Notes: a model not told the origin generated them from the sequence alone. A stretch of DNA of 6,172 bases from Collinsella sp. (GCA_020025115.1 JAHHSP010000075.1:1-6172); one strand, 5' to 3'; shown: positions 1-4,918, counted from the first letter of the stretch. A program made the numbers and translations.

Positions 1-752
1 AGGCCTCGCTGTTCGGCCACTGCTGCTTCAGGCCCGGATGCACGAAGAACACCTACGGCACGGGCTGCTTCATGCTCATGAACACCGGCGACACCTGCGT
101 CAAGTCCGACAGGGGCCTCATCTCCACTATCGGCATCGCCCTGGACGGTAAGATCTCCTATGCGCTCGAGGGTTCGATTTTCCACGCGGGGGCCACTATC
201 CAATGGCTTCGCGACAAGCTCGGACTGCTTTCCAGCACCAAGGAAGCCTCCGACTTGTGCAAGAGCCTGGATGACAACGGCGGATGTTATCTCGTGCCGG
301 CTTTCAGCGGATTGGGCGCCCCGTGGTGGGACCCCGATGCACGCGGTCTCATCTGCGGCCTCACCGGCGCGGCCGACCGTGCGACGATTGTGCGCGCGGC
401 GTGTGAGTCCATGGCGTATCAGAGCTTCGACGTGTTGCATGCCATGCAGCTCGATGCCGGCGTCCGGCTGGAGAGCCTTTCGGTCGACGGGGGCGCCTCG
501 CGCAACGACTTCATCATGCAGTTCCAGGCCGACCTGCTTCGCATCCCCGTTGAGCAGACGGAAAACGTCGAGACTACGGCCCTTGGCGCGGCCTATCTCG
601 CCGGGCTCGCGGTCGGGTATTGGGAGGACCTCGAGGAGCTCGAGCAAAACCGCGTGCCCGGCCGTCGTTTCGAGCCCCAGATGGCCGAAGGCGAGGTGGC
701 TCGGAACCTTTCCGGCTGGCATAGCGCCGTGGACCGCGCGCGATCGCGTTAG
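1..752 (+). CDS. glpK: Glycerol kinase, C-terminal half (5' end outside window)
   Basis: Glycerol kinase phosphorylates glycerol with ATP to sn-glycerol 3-phosphate in the cytoplasm. The frame is open from the first bases (first full codon at 3); about 249 residues remain of a family usually near 500. The first visible residues, ASLFG, normally follow the GDQQ active-site segment, and bases 1-2 (ag) fit the end of a Gln codon. Next comes KNTYGTGCFMLMNTG, a glycerol-kinase hallmark, then the FGGY C-terminal domain: ALEGSIFHAGATIQWLRD, the SGLGAPWWDPDARG motif, the VDGGASRNDFIMQFQADLL nucleotide-domain signature and TTALGAAYLAGLAVGYW. The C-terminus ends where the family normally ends, so the gene is cut only by the window edge. 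The usual LTRG after the WDPDARG motif reads LTGA here. The catalytic Asp and any regulatory His lie upstream and cannot be judged. A hairpin terminator follows. Confidence 0.95.
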   Translation, partial: ASLFGHCCFRPGCTKNTYGTGCFMLMNTGDTCVKSDRGLISTIGIALDGKISYALEGSIFHAGATIQWLRDKLGLLSSTKEASDLCKSLDDNGGCYLVPAFSGLGAPWWDPDARGLICGLTGAADRATIVRAACESMAYQSFDVLHAMQLDAGVRLESLSVDGGASRNDFIMQFQADLLRIPVEQTENVETTALGAAYLAGLAVGYWEDLEELEQNRVPGRRFEPQMAEGEVARNLSGWHSAVDRARSR

Positions 753-797
753 CATGCGCCCCCGGTGGGTATCAAGCCGATTTTTCTGAGTTTGAGC

Positions 798-832
798 CGG
801 TCCCGCATCCTCTTCATTCGGATGCGGGGCCG
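798..832 (+). terminator. Hairpin terminator after glpK
   Basis: A 13-base-pair stem pairs 798-810 with 820-832 (core CCCGCATCC / GGATGCGGG, one G-T pair) around a 9-base loop. It is followed by CTTTCGC, a short and imperfect T tract. It lies 45 bases after the glpK stop and before rpiB, as expected for a terminator separating the two units. The reverse strand has no T-run after the stem, so it works on the + strand if at all. Confidence 0.7.
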
Positions 833-842
833 CTTTCGCAAA

Positions 843-868
843 CGTCCCATGTGACGGCATGGGCGACG
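843..868. repeat. Inverted repeat between glpK terminator and rpiB
   Basis: CCCATG (846-851) and CATGGG (858-863) form a perfect 6-6-6 inverted repeat. CGT 843-845 can also pair with ACG 866-868 across a two-base bulge. No T-run follows, so this is not an ordinary intrinsic terminator. It could be a second weak stop for glpK readthrough, or an operator upstream of rpiB. A TANNNT-type -10 candidate, TAGAGT, lies just downstream at 880-885, but I see no convincing -35 for it. Function is unknown. Confidence 0.35.
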
Positions 869-944
869 GTCCAACCTGATAGAGTGGAGTAGGCCCGTAT
901 GACCGAGCGGGTTGACCATATGTTAAGAGAAAGGACGTGCACCA

Positions 945-1382
945 ATGCGCATTGCCATCGCCTCAGACCACGGTGGATTCGAGCAGAAGCAGGCTCTGGC
1001 AGCATATATCGCCGATGAGCTGGGCTTCGATGTCACCGATATGGGCCCCGACACCGATGCCTCCGTCGATTACCCCGACTATGCCGTTCCCGTGGCCAAG
1101 GCCGTCTCTGCGGGCGAGGCCGATCGTGGCGTTCTCGTATGTGGCACGGGCATCGGCATGGCCGTCTCGGCCGACAAGGTGGCCGGCGTGCGCGCCTCCT
1201 CCATCACGTCCGTTCCGTTTGCGGAGCTCTTCCGCCAGCACAATGACGGCAACGTGGTGTGCCTGTCCGGGCGCTTCGTCGACCTCGAGGTCAACAAGGA
1301 GATCGTCAAGACCTTCCTCACCACTGAATTCGAGGGCGGCCGCCACGAGGCCCGCGTCGCCAAGATCATGGCTCTCGACTAA
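945..1382 (+). CDS. rpiB: Ribose-5-phosphate isomerase B
   Basis: RpiB interconverts ribulose 5-phosphate and ribose 5-phosphate in the non-oxidative pentose phosphate pathway, in the cytoplasm. The 145-residue product has the full length usual for the RpiB/LacAB family. Visible signatures are the N-terminal IAIASDHGGFE (Asp8, His9), VDYPDYA (41-47), and the active-site loop VCGTGIGMAVSADKV with catalytic Cys66 and Thr68. The QHND segment carries His99, the expected ring-opening residue. FEGGRH near 129-134 is the C-terminal phosphate-binding region. LacA/LacB of the galactose-6-phosphate isomerase are relatives, but the complete Cys/His set and the single stand-alone gene favour RpiB. The ATG at 945 has a good Shine-Dalgarno (AGAAAGGA, 928-935) at normal distance. 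It is the probable first gene of an rpiB-upp unit, which it would feed with ribose 5-phosphate for PRPP synthesis. Confidence 0.95.
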   Translation: MRIAIASDHGGFEQKQALAAYIADELGFDVTDMGPDTDASVDYPDYAVPVAKAVSAGEADRGVLVCGTGIGMAVSADKVAGVRASSITSVPFAELFRQHNDGNVVCLSGRFVDLEVNKEIVKTFLTTEFEGGRHEARVAKIMALD

Positions 1383-1409
1383 CCCATCGTCCCCTCTAAG
1401 GAGAGTAGC

Positions 1410-2057
1410 ATGTCCGTTGATTTCGACCGCAGCCGGGTGACGCTCGTCGACCATCCGCTTGTCCAGCATAAACTGACCATCATGCGTGATGAGCGCACCG
1501 GCTCCAAGCAGTTCCGAGAGCTCGTCAAGGAGCTGGCCCTGTTCGAGGGCTACGAAGCGACGCGTGATTTCCCGCTCGACGACGCGCCCGTGACCACCCC
1601 CATCTGCGAGACCGTCGGCAAGCGCATCGCCGGCCGAAAGGTCGCCATCGTGCCCATCTTGCGCGCCGGCCTCGGCATGGTCGACGGACTGCTCGAGCTC
1701 ATCCCGGCGGCGCGTGTCGGTCATGTCGGCATGTACCGCGACGAGGTCACGCATGAACCGCACGAGTATTACGCGAAACTGCCCTCCGACGCCGACCAGC
1801 GCATCTGCCTGGTGGTCGATCCCATGCTCGCCACCGGCGGCTCGGCAACCGCCGCCATCGATTACCTTCGCGGACAGGGTGTGAAGGATATCCGCCTGCT
1901 TGTCTTGGTCGCCGCTCCCGAGGGCATCGCGACCGTGCTCGGGCACGACCCCGAAGTGAGGCTGTACACGTGCGCGATTGACGAGAGGCTTAATGACGCC
2001 GCGTATATCGTTCCCGGTCTGGGCGATGCCGGAGACCGTATTTTCGGCACGCTGTAG
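1410..2057 (+). CDS. upp: Uracil phosphoribosyltransferase
   Basis: Upp transfers the phosphoribosyl group of PRPP to uracil, giving UMP and pyrophosphate in pyrimidine salvage. The 215-residue protein is slightly longer than the common 208-210. It shows PILRAG (82-87), the MYRDE segment (108-112), and the PRPP-binding loop VVDPMLATGGS (135-145). The C-terminal uracil-binding stretch YIVPGLGDAGDRIFGT (199-214) is characteristic of bacterial UPRT and separates it from PyrR and other phosphoribosyltransferases. The family's LNEHGYIVPG reads LNDAAYIVPG here, a mild change beside the base pocket. The ATG at 1410 follows TAAGGAGA by 6 bases. rpiB ends 27 bases upstream, so the two are probably cotranscribed. 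In Bacillus glyA lies between rpiB-like and upp genes and atp follows; here glyA is absent but the neighbourhood is otherwise alike. Confidence 0.96.
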   Translation: MSVDFDRSRVTLVDHPLVQHKLTIMRDERTGSKQFRELVKELALFEGYEATRDFPLDDAPVTTPICETVGKRIAGRKVAIVPILRAGLGMVDGLLELIPAARVGHVGMYRDEVTHEPHEYYAKLPSDADQRICLVVDPMLATGGSATAAIDYLRGQGVKDIRLLVLVAAPEGIATVLGHDPEVRLYTCAIDERLNDAAYIVPGLGDAGDRIFGTL

Positions 2058-2071
2058 CGTGCATGGACGGC

Positions 2072-2097
2072 TCGGCCCGCGCCGTCGCGCGGGCCGA
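2072..2097 (+). terminator. GC-rich hairpin terminator after upp
   Basis: TCGGCCCGCGC (2072-2082) pairs perfectly with GCGCGGGCCGA (2087-2097) around a CGTC loop. This 11-base-pair, very GC-rich stem begins 15 bases after the upp stop. No T tract follows directly; the nearest T run (TTTTT) is 25 bases further on. It would be a U-tail-less terminator or an mRNA 3'-end stabiliser for rpiB-upp. Confidence 0.55.
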
Positions 2098-2205
2098 TGG
2101 GACCGATGACGCAAGACGGTATTTTTCGCTGTCTGGACGACTGAGGCAGGTCGTTCTTTCGCAAGGAAAAAAGCGACAGTTGTCCGATTATGTGTAGGAA
2201 CTCCC

Positions 2206-2239
2206 GTTCATCTGTTGTTTTATGAACAGATGTTCATAA
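2206..2239. promoter_or_regulatory. LexA/SOS-box-like operator dyad with a third half-site
   Basis: Positions 2220-2239 read TTATGAACA-GA-TGTTCATAA, a perfect inverted repeat of two 9-base arms around a 2-base centre. The core GAAC-AGAT-GTTC (2224-2235) satisfies GAACRNRYGTTC, the core of the Gram-positive LexA (DinR) consensus. The flanking base is T where the consensus prefers C. A further GTTCAT half-site lies at 2206-2211. A 2-base loop makes an RNA hairpin from this dyad unlikely, so a protein-binding site is more plausible. An alternative RNA stem (CATCTGTT 2209-2216 / AACAGATG 2225-2232) is also possible. That a repressor binds here is inference; other dimeric regulators could use the site. 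Confidence 0.5.
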
Positions 2240-2264
2240 TCATAGTCCAGTTGTCAAAATCTCC

Positions 2265-2292
2265 TTGCGCGTGAAACGCTGCGCGATATACT
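2265..2292 (+). promoter_or_regulatory. Candidate promoter of the atp operon
   Basis: TTGCGC (2265-2270) and TATACT (2287-2292) are separated by 16 bases; the -10 differs from TATAAT at one position and the -35 is weak. Transcription would start near 2299, leaving a leader of roughly 100 bases before the first gene at 2397. The -35 lies 26 bases downstream of the 2220-2239 dyad. A second -10-like CATAAT (2235-2240) overlaps the right arm of that dyad but lacks a good -35. Confidence 0.45.
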
Positions 2293-2383
2293 GCCATTCA
2301 CTGGTAATCGTGCGGTTACGGGTGATTTTGCCCCGTGTTTCGGGCATGGGATGAGATGGCCGCGACGGTCATGGTTGTGCAGT

Positions 2384-2390
2384 GGGAAGG
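2384..2390 (+). promoter_or_regulatory. Shine-Dalgarno that decides the atpI-like start
   Basis: GGGAAGG ends 6 bases before the ATG at 2397. An in-frame GTG at 2382 would overlap this site and has no Shine-Dalgarno of its own, so the ATG is the better start. Confidence 0.6.
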
Positions 2391-2396
2391 CGATCG

Positions 2397-2687
2397 ATGG
2401 TCGATTCCAGTGACATCGGCCTCCTCGTGGCGGGGATGGGAATCGGCATCGCCGGCTTCATGCCCCTGTTGGCGGTGGTCTTGCTTGCGCGAAAGAGGCG
2501 CATACGGGCGACGGTTGGCAAGGGGATGGCGGCGCTTGCGGTATCGTTTGCCTTTCTGATGGCGGCACTCGCCCTGATGTGGGTTGTGGCGCCAGCGGAT
2601 TTGGTGGTGTTCGCGATCGGGTTCCTCGGAGGGTTCCTGATCATGTGGGCGGTTCTCGCCGCCATAACGATGGGTCGTAGACTCTAG
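2397..2687 (+). CDS. Small three-helix membrane protein in the atpI position
   Basis: This 96-residue protein is almost wholly hydrophobic. Helix 1 spans about 7-30 (DIGLLVAGMGIGIAGF onward). A basic loop, ARKRRIRATVGKG (31-43), follows and is probably cytoplasmic. Helix 2 covers about 44-64 and helix 3 about 68-91, ending in GRRL. It is the first gene of the ATP synthase operon, where AtpI usually stands; AtpI helps c-ring assembly or cation handling in some bacteria. The usual AtpI is longer (about 120-130 residues, four helices), and I recognise no diagnostic AtpI motif. The functional assignment therefore rests on position, size and topology only. Its TAG stop lies within the atpB Shine-Dalgarno, so the two genes are probably translationally coupled. 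Confidence 0.75.
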   Translation: MVDSSDIGLLVAGMGIGIAGFMPLLAVVLLARKRRIRATVGKGMAALAVSFAFLMAALALMWVVAPADLVVFAIGFLGGFLIMWAVLAAITMGRRL

Positions 2688-2692
2688 GAGGG
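2686..2692 (+). promoter_or_regulatory. Strong Shine-Dalgarno supporting the TTG start of atpB
   Basis: AGGAGGG begins inside the TAG stop of the preceding gene and lies 6-7 bases before the TTG at 2699. The strength of the site and the overlap with the stop support TTG as the start and suggest translational coupling. Confidence 0.75.
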
Positions 2693-2698
2693 TTAGCG

Positions 2699-3499
2699 TT
2701 GGAAGCATTCGAAAAGCTGCCGGACGAGATTAACCACCTTGTCTCGAGCTTCAGCTCGATACCGGTGGTCGGCGACTTGGTTTCAGGCCTGACGCAGTAC
2801 ACGTTCTGGCTGATCGTTTCCTCGATCGTGCTGCTCATCATCATGTTCGCGTTCGCAAAGCGCGTCGCCGTGGTGCCTCGCGGGCGTTTCGCCAATGCCA
2901 TTGAATTCGTGATCGAGTATCTCGAAAACGACGTCGGCGTGGGCATCTTGGGCAAGGATTCCTGGCGCCGCCACCTTCCGCTCCTGGGCACCCTGTTCAT
3001 GTTCATCGTGGTCAACAACATCATCGGCATCATTCCCGGTATGAAGCCGGGCACGGGAACCATCTCGACCACCGCTGCACTGGCCCTCGTCGTGTTCATC
3101 TACTTCGTCGCCGTCGGAATGAAGAATCACGGCGCGTGGGGCTACATCAAGAGCCTCGCGCCCACCGGCGTCATGTTCCCGCTCAATATTCTTATCTGGC
3201 TGATCGAGCTCATCTCGACGCTGCTCCGACCGATCACGTTGGCCGTCCGACTGTGCTGCAACATGTTCGCGGGTCATATCGTGCTCGGCTCCTTTGCGCT
3301 CATGGTCTCCCTGTTCGCCGAGCCTCTCATCGAGCAGCTCAGCGCGGCGAACGTCCTGGGGGCCATCCCATCGCTGGTATTCGGCGCGATCCTGTTCGTG
3401 ATCTACGCGATCGAGATTTTCGTCGGCATCATCCAGGCATATGTGTTCACCGTCCTCACCGCCGTGTATATTCAGGGCGCAGAGGCCGAGGGGCACTAG
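2699..3499 (+). CDS. atpB: F1Fo-ATP synthase subunit a
   Basis: Subunit a is the stator membrane protein that forms the two half-channels for ion flow past the c-ring. The 266-residue product has the usual family length and several transmembrane helices. Conserved features include PLLGTLFMFIVVNNIIGIIPG (94-114), the start of the core domain, and Glu170 in WLIELIS. The essential arginine is Arg184 in LRPITLAVRL, matching E. coli Arg210. NMFAGH (188-193) places His193 where E. coli has Glu219. Gln246 in GIIQAYVFTVLTAVY matches E. coli Gln252. Unusually, the residues after the essential Arg-Leu are Cys186-Cys187, where many homologues have Phe-Gly (RLFGNM). It starts at a TTG with a strong Shine-Dalgarno. 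A 96-base gap with two hairpins separates it from atpE. Confidence 0.96.
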   Translation: MEAFEKLPDEINHLVSSFSSIPVVGDLVSGLTQYTFWLIVSSIVLLIIMFAFAKRVAVVPRGRFANAIEFVIEYLENDVGVGILGKDSWRRHLPLLGTLFMFIVVNNIIGIIPGMKPGTGTISTTAALALVVFIYFVAVGMKNHGAWGYIKSLAPTGVMFPLNILIWLIELISTLLRPITLAVRLCCNMFAGHIVLGSFALMVSLFAEPLIEQLSAANVLGAIPSLVFGAILFVIYAIEIFVGIIQAYVFTVLTAVYIQGAEAEGH

Positions 3500-3510
3500 A
3501 TTAGGTACCA

Positions 3511-3578
3511 GGCGCCCAGTCCCATGCAGGGCGCTTGATATAGACATCGTGTTCGATATGCGCCGAAAGGCGGCGCAT
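3511..3578 (+). promoter_or_regulatory. Two hairpins in the atpB-atpE intergenic region
   Basis: Stem 1 pairs GCGCCC (3512-3517) with GGGCGC (3529-3534) around 11 bases. Stem 2 pairs ATGCGCCG (3558-3565) with CGGCGCAT (3571-3578) around a 5-base loop, ending only 6 bases before the atpE Shine-Dalgarno (AAGGAGG, 3585-3591). No T tract follows either stem, so full termination is unlikely. Since c is needed in about tenfold excess over a, these stems may protect a processed atpE mRNA end or shape translation initiation; that role is inferred. Confidence 0.5.
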
Positions 3579-3584
3579 GAACTC

Positions 3585-3591
3585 AAGGAGG
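3585..3591 (+). promoter_or_regulatory. Shine-Dalgarno supporting the GTG start of atpE
   Basis: AAGGAGG lies 4 bases before the GTG at 3596. An in-frame TGA at 3578-3580 rules out any further upstream start, and the N-terminus from GTG begins directly in helix 1 of the c subunit. Confidence 0.75.
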
Positions 3592-3595
3592 AATT

Positions 3596-3790
3596 GTGGG
3601 AGTTATCGGTTACGGACTTGGTGTTATCGGCGCTGGCGTCGCAATCGGCTTGGCAGCGTATGGCGTCGCGAGCGCCATGGCCCGTCAGCCCGAGGTGCAG
3701 GACCGTGTCTTCACCGTCTTCATCATGGCTGCCGCCTTCGCCGAGGCCTTGGCCCTGATCGGCTTCGTCGTCGCACTGGTTGTCAAATAG
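3596..3790 (+). CDS. atpE: F1Fo-ATP synthase subunit c
   Basis: Subunit c forms the rotating membrane ring that carries protons. The 64-residue protein is at the short end of the family (Bacillus about 70). Helix 1 spans roughly 3-27 with the glycine-rich face (Gly7, Gly9, Gly12, Gly14, Gly18). The polar loop ARQPEVQ (29-35) carries the invariant RQP that contacts F1, and helix 2 (38-63) holds the ion-binding carboxylate Glu50 in AAAFAEALALIG. The Na+ ligands of Na+-type rings are missing: position 17 is Ile rather than Gln, and Ala51 follows the Glu instead of Ser/Thr. Proton use is therefore predicted. Ala16 replaces one glycine of the GxGxGxGxG packing motif. It starts at GTG; the gene order a-c-b is standard. 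Confidence 0.95.
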   Translation: MGVIGYGLGVIGAGVAIGLAAYGVASAMARQPEVQDRVFTVFIMAAAFAEALALIGFVVALVVK

Positions 3791-3825
3791 TCTCGGGCTT
3801 TGCAAAAGTACCGGGTCTGAGTCCC

Positions 3826-3834
3826 GAGGGGGAG
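3826..3834 (+). promoter_or_regulatory. Shine-Dalgarno that decides the atpF start
   Basis: GAGGGGGAG precedes the ATG at 3837, with GAGG spaced 7 bases away. The next candidate start with a conventional b-subunit N-terminus (Met41, ATG at 3957) has no such site. The long form with the signal-like N-terminus is therefore favoured. GAG 3826-3828 could pair with CTC 3792-3794 as part of a CTCGGG/CCCGAG stem. Confidence 0.6.
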
Positions 3835-3836
3835 TC

Positions 3837-4439
3837 ATGAAAAACGTTGAAAGCGCAGGCATCGCATTTGGGCTCGCCACTTCGATGCTGTTTACCCCCG
3901 TCCTGGCTTTTGCTGAGGGAACCGAATCAGGTGGCGCGGATATCCTGATCCCCAAGATGGCCGAGTTCATTCCCGCACTCGTCATCTTCCTGATCATCTG
4001 GTTCCTGCTGTCCAAGTTCGTCTGGCCCAAGGTCATTTCCGTCCTGGATGCCCGTGAGCACAAGATCGAGGACAGCCTCGAGCAGGCCGACGCCACCAAG
4101 GCCGAGGCGGCCGAGATTCGCGAGCAGGCCGATGCCATCGTCGCCGAGGCCCGCCGCAAGGCTTCCGAGATCGTTCTCGAGGCCCGTGGCGATGCCGACA
4201 AGGAGCGTTCGCGCATCGTAGCCGCCGCTCATGCCGAGGCCGAGGACATCATCGCCAAGGCGCACGATCGCGCCGAGGACGAGAAGAGGCGCGCGTATAT
4301 GAGCGCAACCGACACCATCGCGAAGATGTCCGTCGCCGTGGCCAGCTCCATCGTTGGCGACACCCTTGCCAACGACGAGGCCAAGCAGCGCGAACTCATC
4401 AAGAAGTATCTCGCGGAAGTGGGTAAGCTCAATGCCTAA
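3837..4439 (+). CDS. atpF: F1Fo-ATP synthase subunit b, with signal-like N-terminus
   Basis: Subunit b is the peripheral stalk that links subunit a to delta and alpha and keeps the catalytic head from turning. The 200-residue protein has the standard architecture: one membrane helix at about 43-62 (FIPALVIFLIIWFLLSKFVW), the junction KVISVLDAREHKIEDSL, and a long charged, Ala- and Glu-rich coiled coil from about 70 to 165. Before the membrane helix is an extra segment (1-26) with a hydrophobic core and an AFA-E boundary (VLAFAEGTES). It looks like a cleavable signal peptide, or else a second helix. Bacterial b subunits normally start just before the single helix. The atpF start is 46 bases after atpE. 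Its end overlaps atpH by 8 bases, indicating coupled translation. Confidence 0.94.
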   Translation: MKNVESAGIAFGLATSMLFTPVLAFAEGTESGGADILIPKMAEFIPALVIFLIIWFLLSKFVWPKVISVLDAREHKIEDSLEQADATKAEAAEIREQADAIVAEARRKASEIVLEARGDADKERSRIVAAAHAEAEDIIAKAHDRAEDEKRRAYMSATDTIAKMSVAVASSIVGDTLANDEAKQRELIKKYLAEVGKLNA

Positions 4440-4914
4440 TCCGTCTATCAGCGATCGCTTCGAGAAGCGCAAGCTGGAAACCTACGCGCACACGTTGCTC
4501 GAGGCGGCCAAGTCTGAGAACCGCGTTCTCGAGAACATCGAGCCCCTCAAGGCCGAGGCGAATGCGAGCCCGGAGGTCCTCTCCGTCCTCTCGCAGATGG
4601 CCGCCAATGGCGACCTCGATAAGCTCGGCGCCGTCCTCGACCTCTATAGCGAGATGGCCGAGGGCGACGAGGCCACGGTCGGGGTGACCGTCACCACGGC
4701 CGTTCCGCTCGACAACGAGCTGCGCATGCTGGTCACCCAGAAGTGCGAACGCGATTTGGGGCGCAATGTGTTCCTGATCGAGCATGTCGATCCGTCAATC
4801 ACCGGCGGCATCATCTTGTCCGTCAACGGACGCCGTCGCGACGCATCCGTGCGCCATCAACTTGAGCAGGCCTACAAGGTCATGACTCAAACCGGAATGA
4901 ATTCGGAGGTATAG
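4432..4914 (+). CDS. atpH: F1Fo-ATP synthase subunit delta (OSCP family)
   Basis: Subunit delta joins the peripheral stalk to the top of the alpha3beta3 head. The ATG at 4432 lies inside the end of atpF, with GGAAGTGGG (4415-4423) upstream. The 160-residue product is short for the family (about 175-180). The N-terminal YAHTLLEAA (18-26) and MAANGDLDKL (56-65) match family positions. The C-terminal domain carries the hallmark VDPSITGGIILSVNG followed by DASVRHQLEQ (119-146). From YAHTLL to MAANG there are 38 residues, against about 68 in E. coli delta as I recall it. About 30 residues of the N-terminal helical domain, which binds the alpha N-termini, are therefore missing. The reading frame is intact and the gene looks functional. 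atpA begins 4 bases after the stop, with GGAGGT (4905-4910) inside the end of atpH. Confidence 0.94.
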   Translation: MPNPSISDRFEKRKLETYAHTLLEAAKSENRVLENIEPLKAEANASPEVLSVLSQMAANGDLDKLGAVLDLYSEMAEGDEATVGVTVTTAVPLDNELRMLVTQKCERDLGRNVFLIEHVDPSITGGIILSVNGRRRDASVRHQLEQAYKVMTQTGMNSEV

Positions 4915-4918
4915 CCAC

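Larger units (their letters stand above)
2058..2396. other. Gene-free region between upp and the atp operon
   Basis: These 339 bases contain no coding frame I can support. In order they hold the upp terminator hairpin (2072-2097), a T5 run at 2122-2126, a weak stem (ACGAC 2137-2141 / GTCGT 2150-2154) followed by TTCTTTC, and an AT-rich patch of about 100 bases. That patch contains the 2220-2239 dyad. A promoter candidate (2265-2292) and a leader of about 100 bases with two short hairpins (GTAATC/GGTTAC at 2304-2319; CCCG/CGGG at 2332-2344) follow. The drop in GC against both flanks fits a regulatory region. I see no match to a riboswitch or known small RNA by eye. Confidence 0.7.

Noticed and set aside
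963..2114. Long reverse-strand open frame opposite rpiB and upp
   Set aside because: It lies exactly opposite two clearly identified genes. Its low-complexity, Asp/Gly/His/Arg-rich product is typical of the antisense of GC-rich coding sequence.
2209..2232. Intrinsic terminator from CATCTGTT / AACAGATG
   Set aside because: The stem is AT-rich and no T tract follows. The overlapping 20-base dyad with a 2-base centre is better explained as a protein-binding site.
2220..2239. CopY/BlaI-type operator (TACANNTGTA)
   Set aside because: The centre reads AACAGATGTT, lacking the flanking T and A of that consensus, and no related genes are nearby.
2058..2396. Riboswitch, small RNA or short peptide gene in the gap
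   Set aside because: I saw no known riboswitch core, and no short frame with both a start and a Shine-Dalgarno. Only short hairpins are present.
3780..3836. Upstream extension of atpF overlapping the atpE end
   Set aside because: The added residues are polar and unlike a b subunit. The ATG at 3837 has a good Shine-Dalgarno, while the earlier start has none.
2783..4216. Very long reverse-strand open frame opposite atpB-atpE-atpF
   Set aside because: It is the antisense shadow of three conserved genes, its composition is biased, and it shows no recognisable domain.
4354..4431. Upstream extension of atpH inside atpF
   Set aside because: It would overlap atpF by about 85 bases. The ATG at 4432 gives the expected delta N-terminus and has a Shine-Dalgarno.
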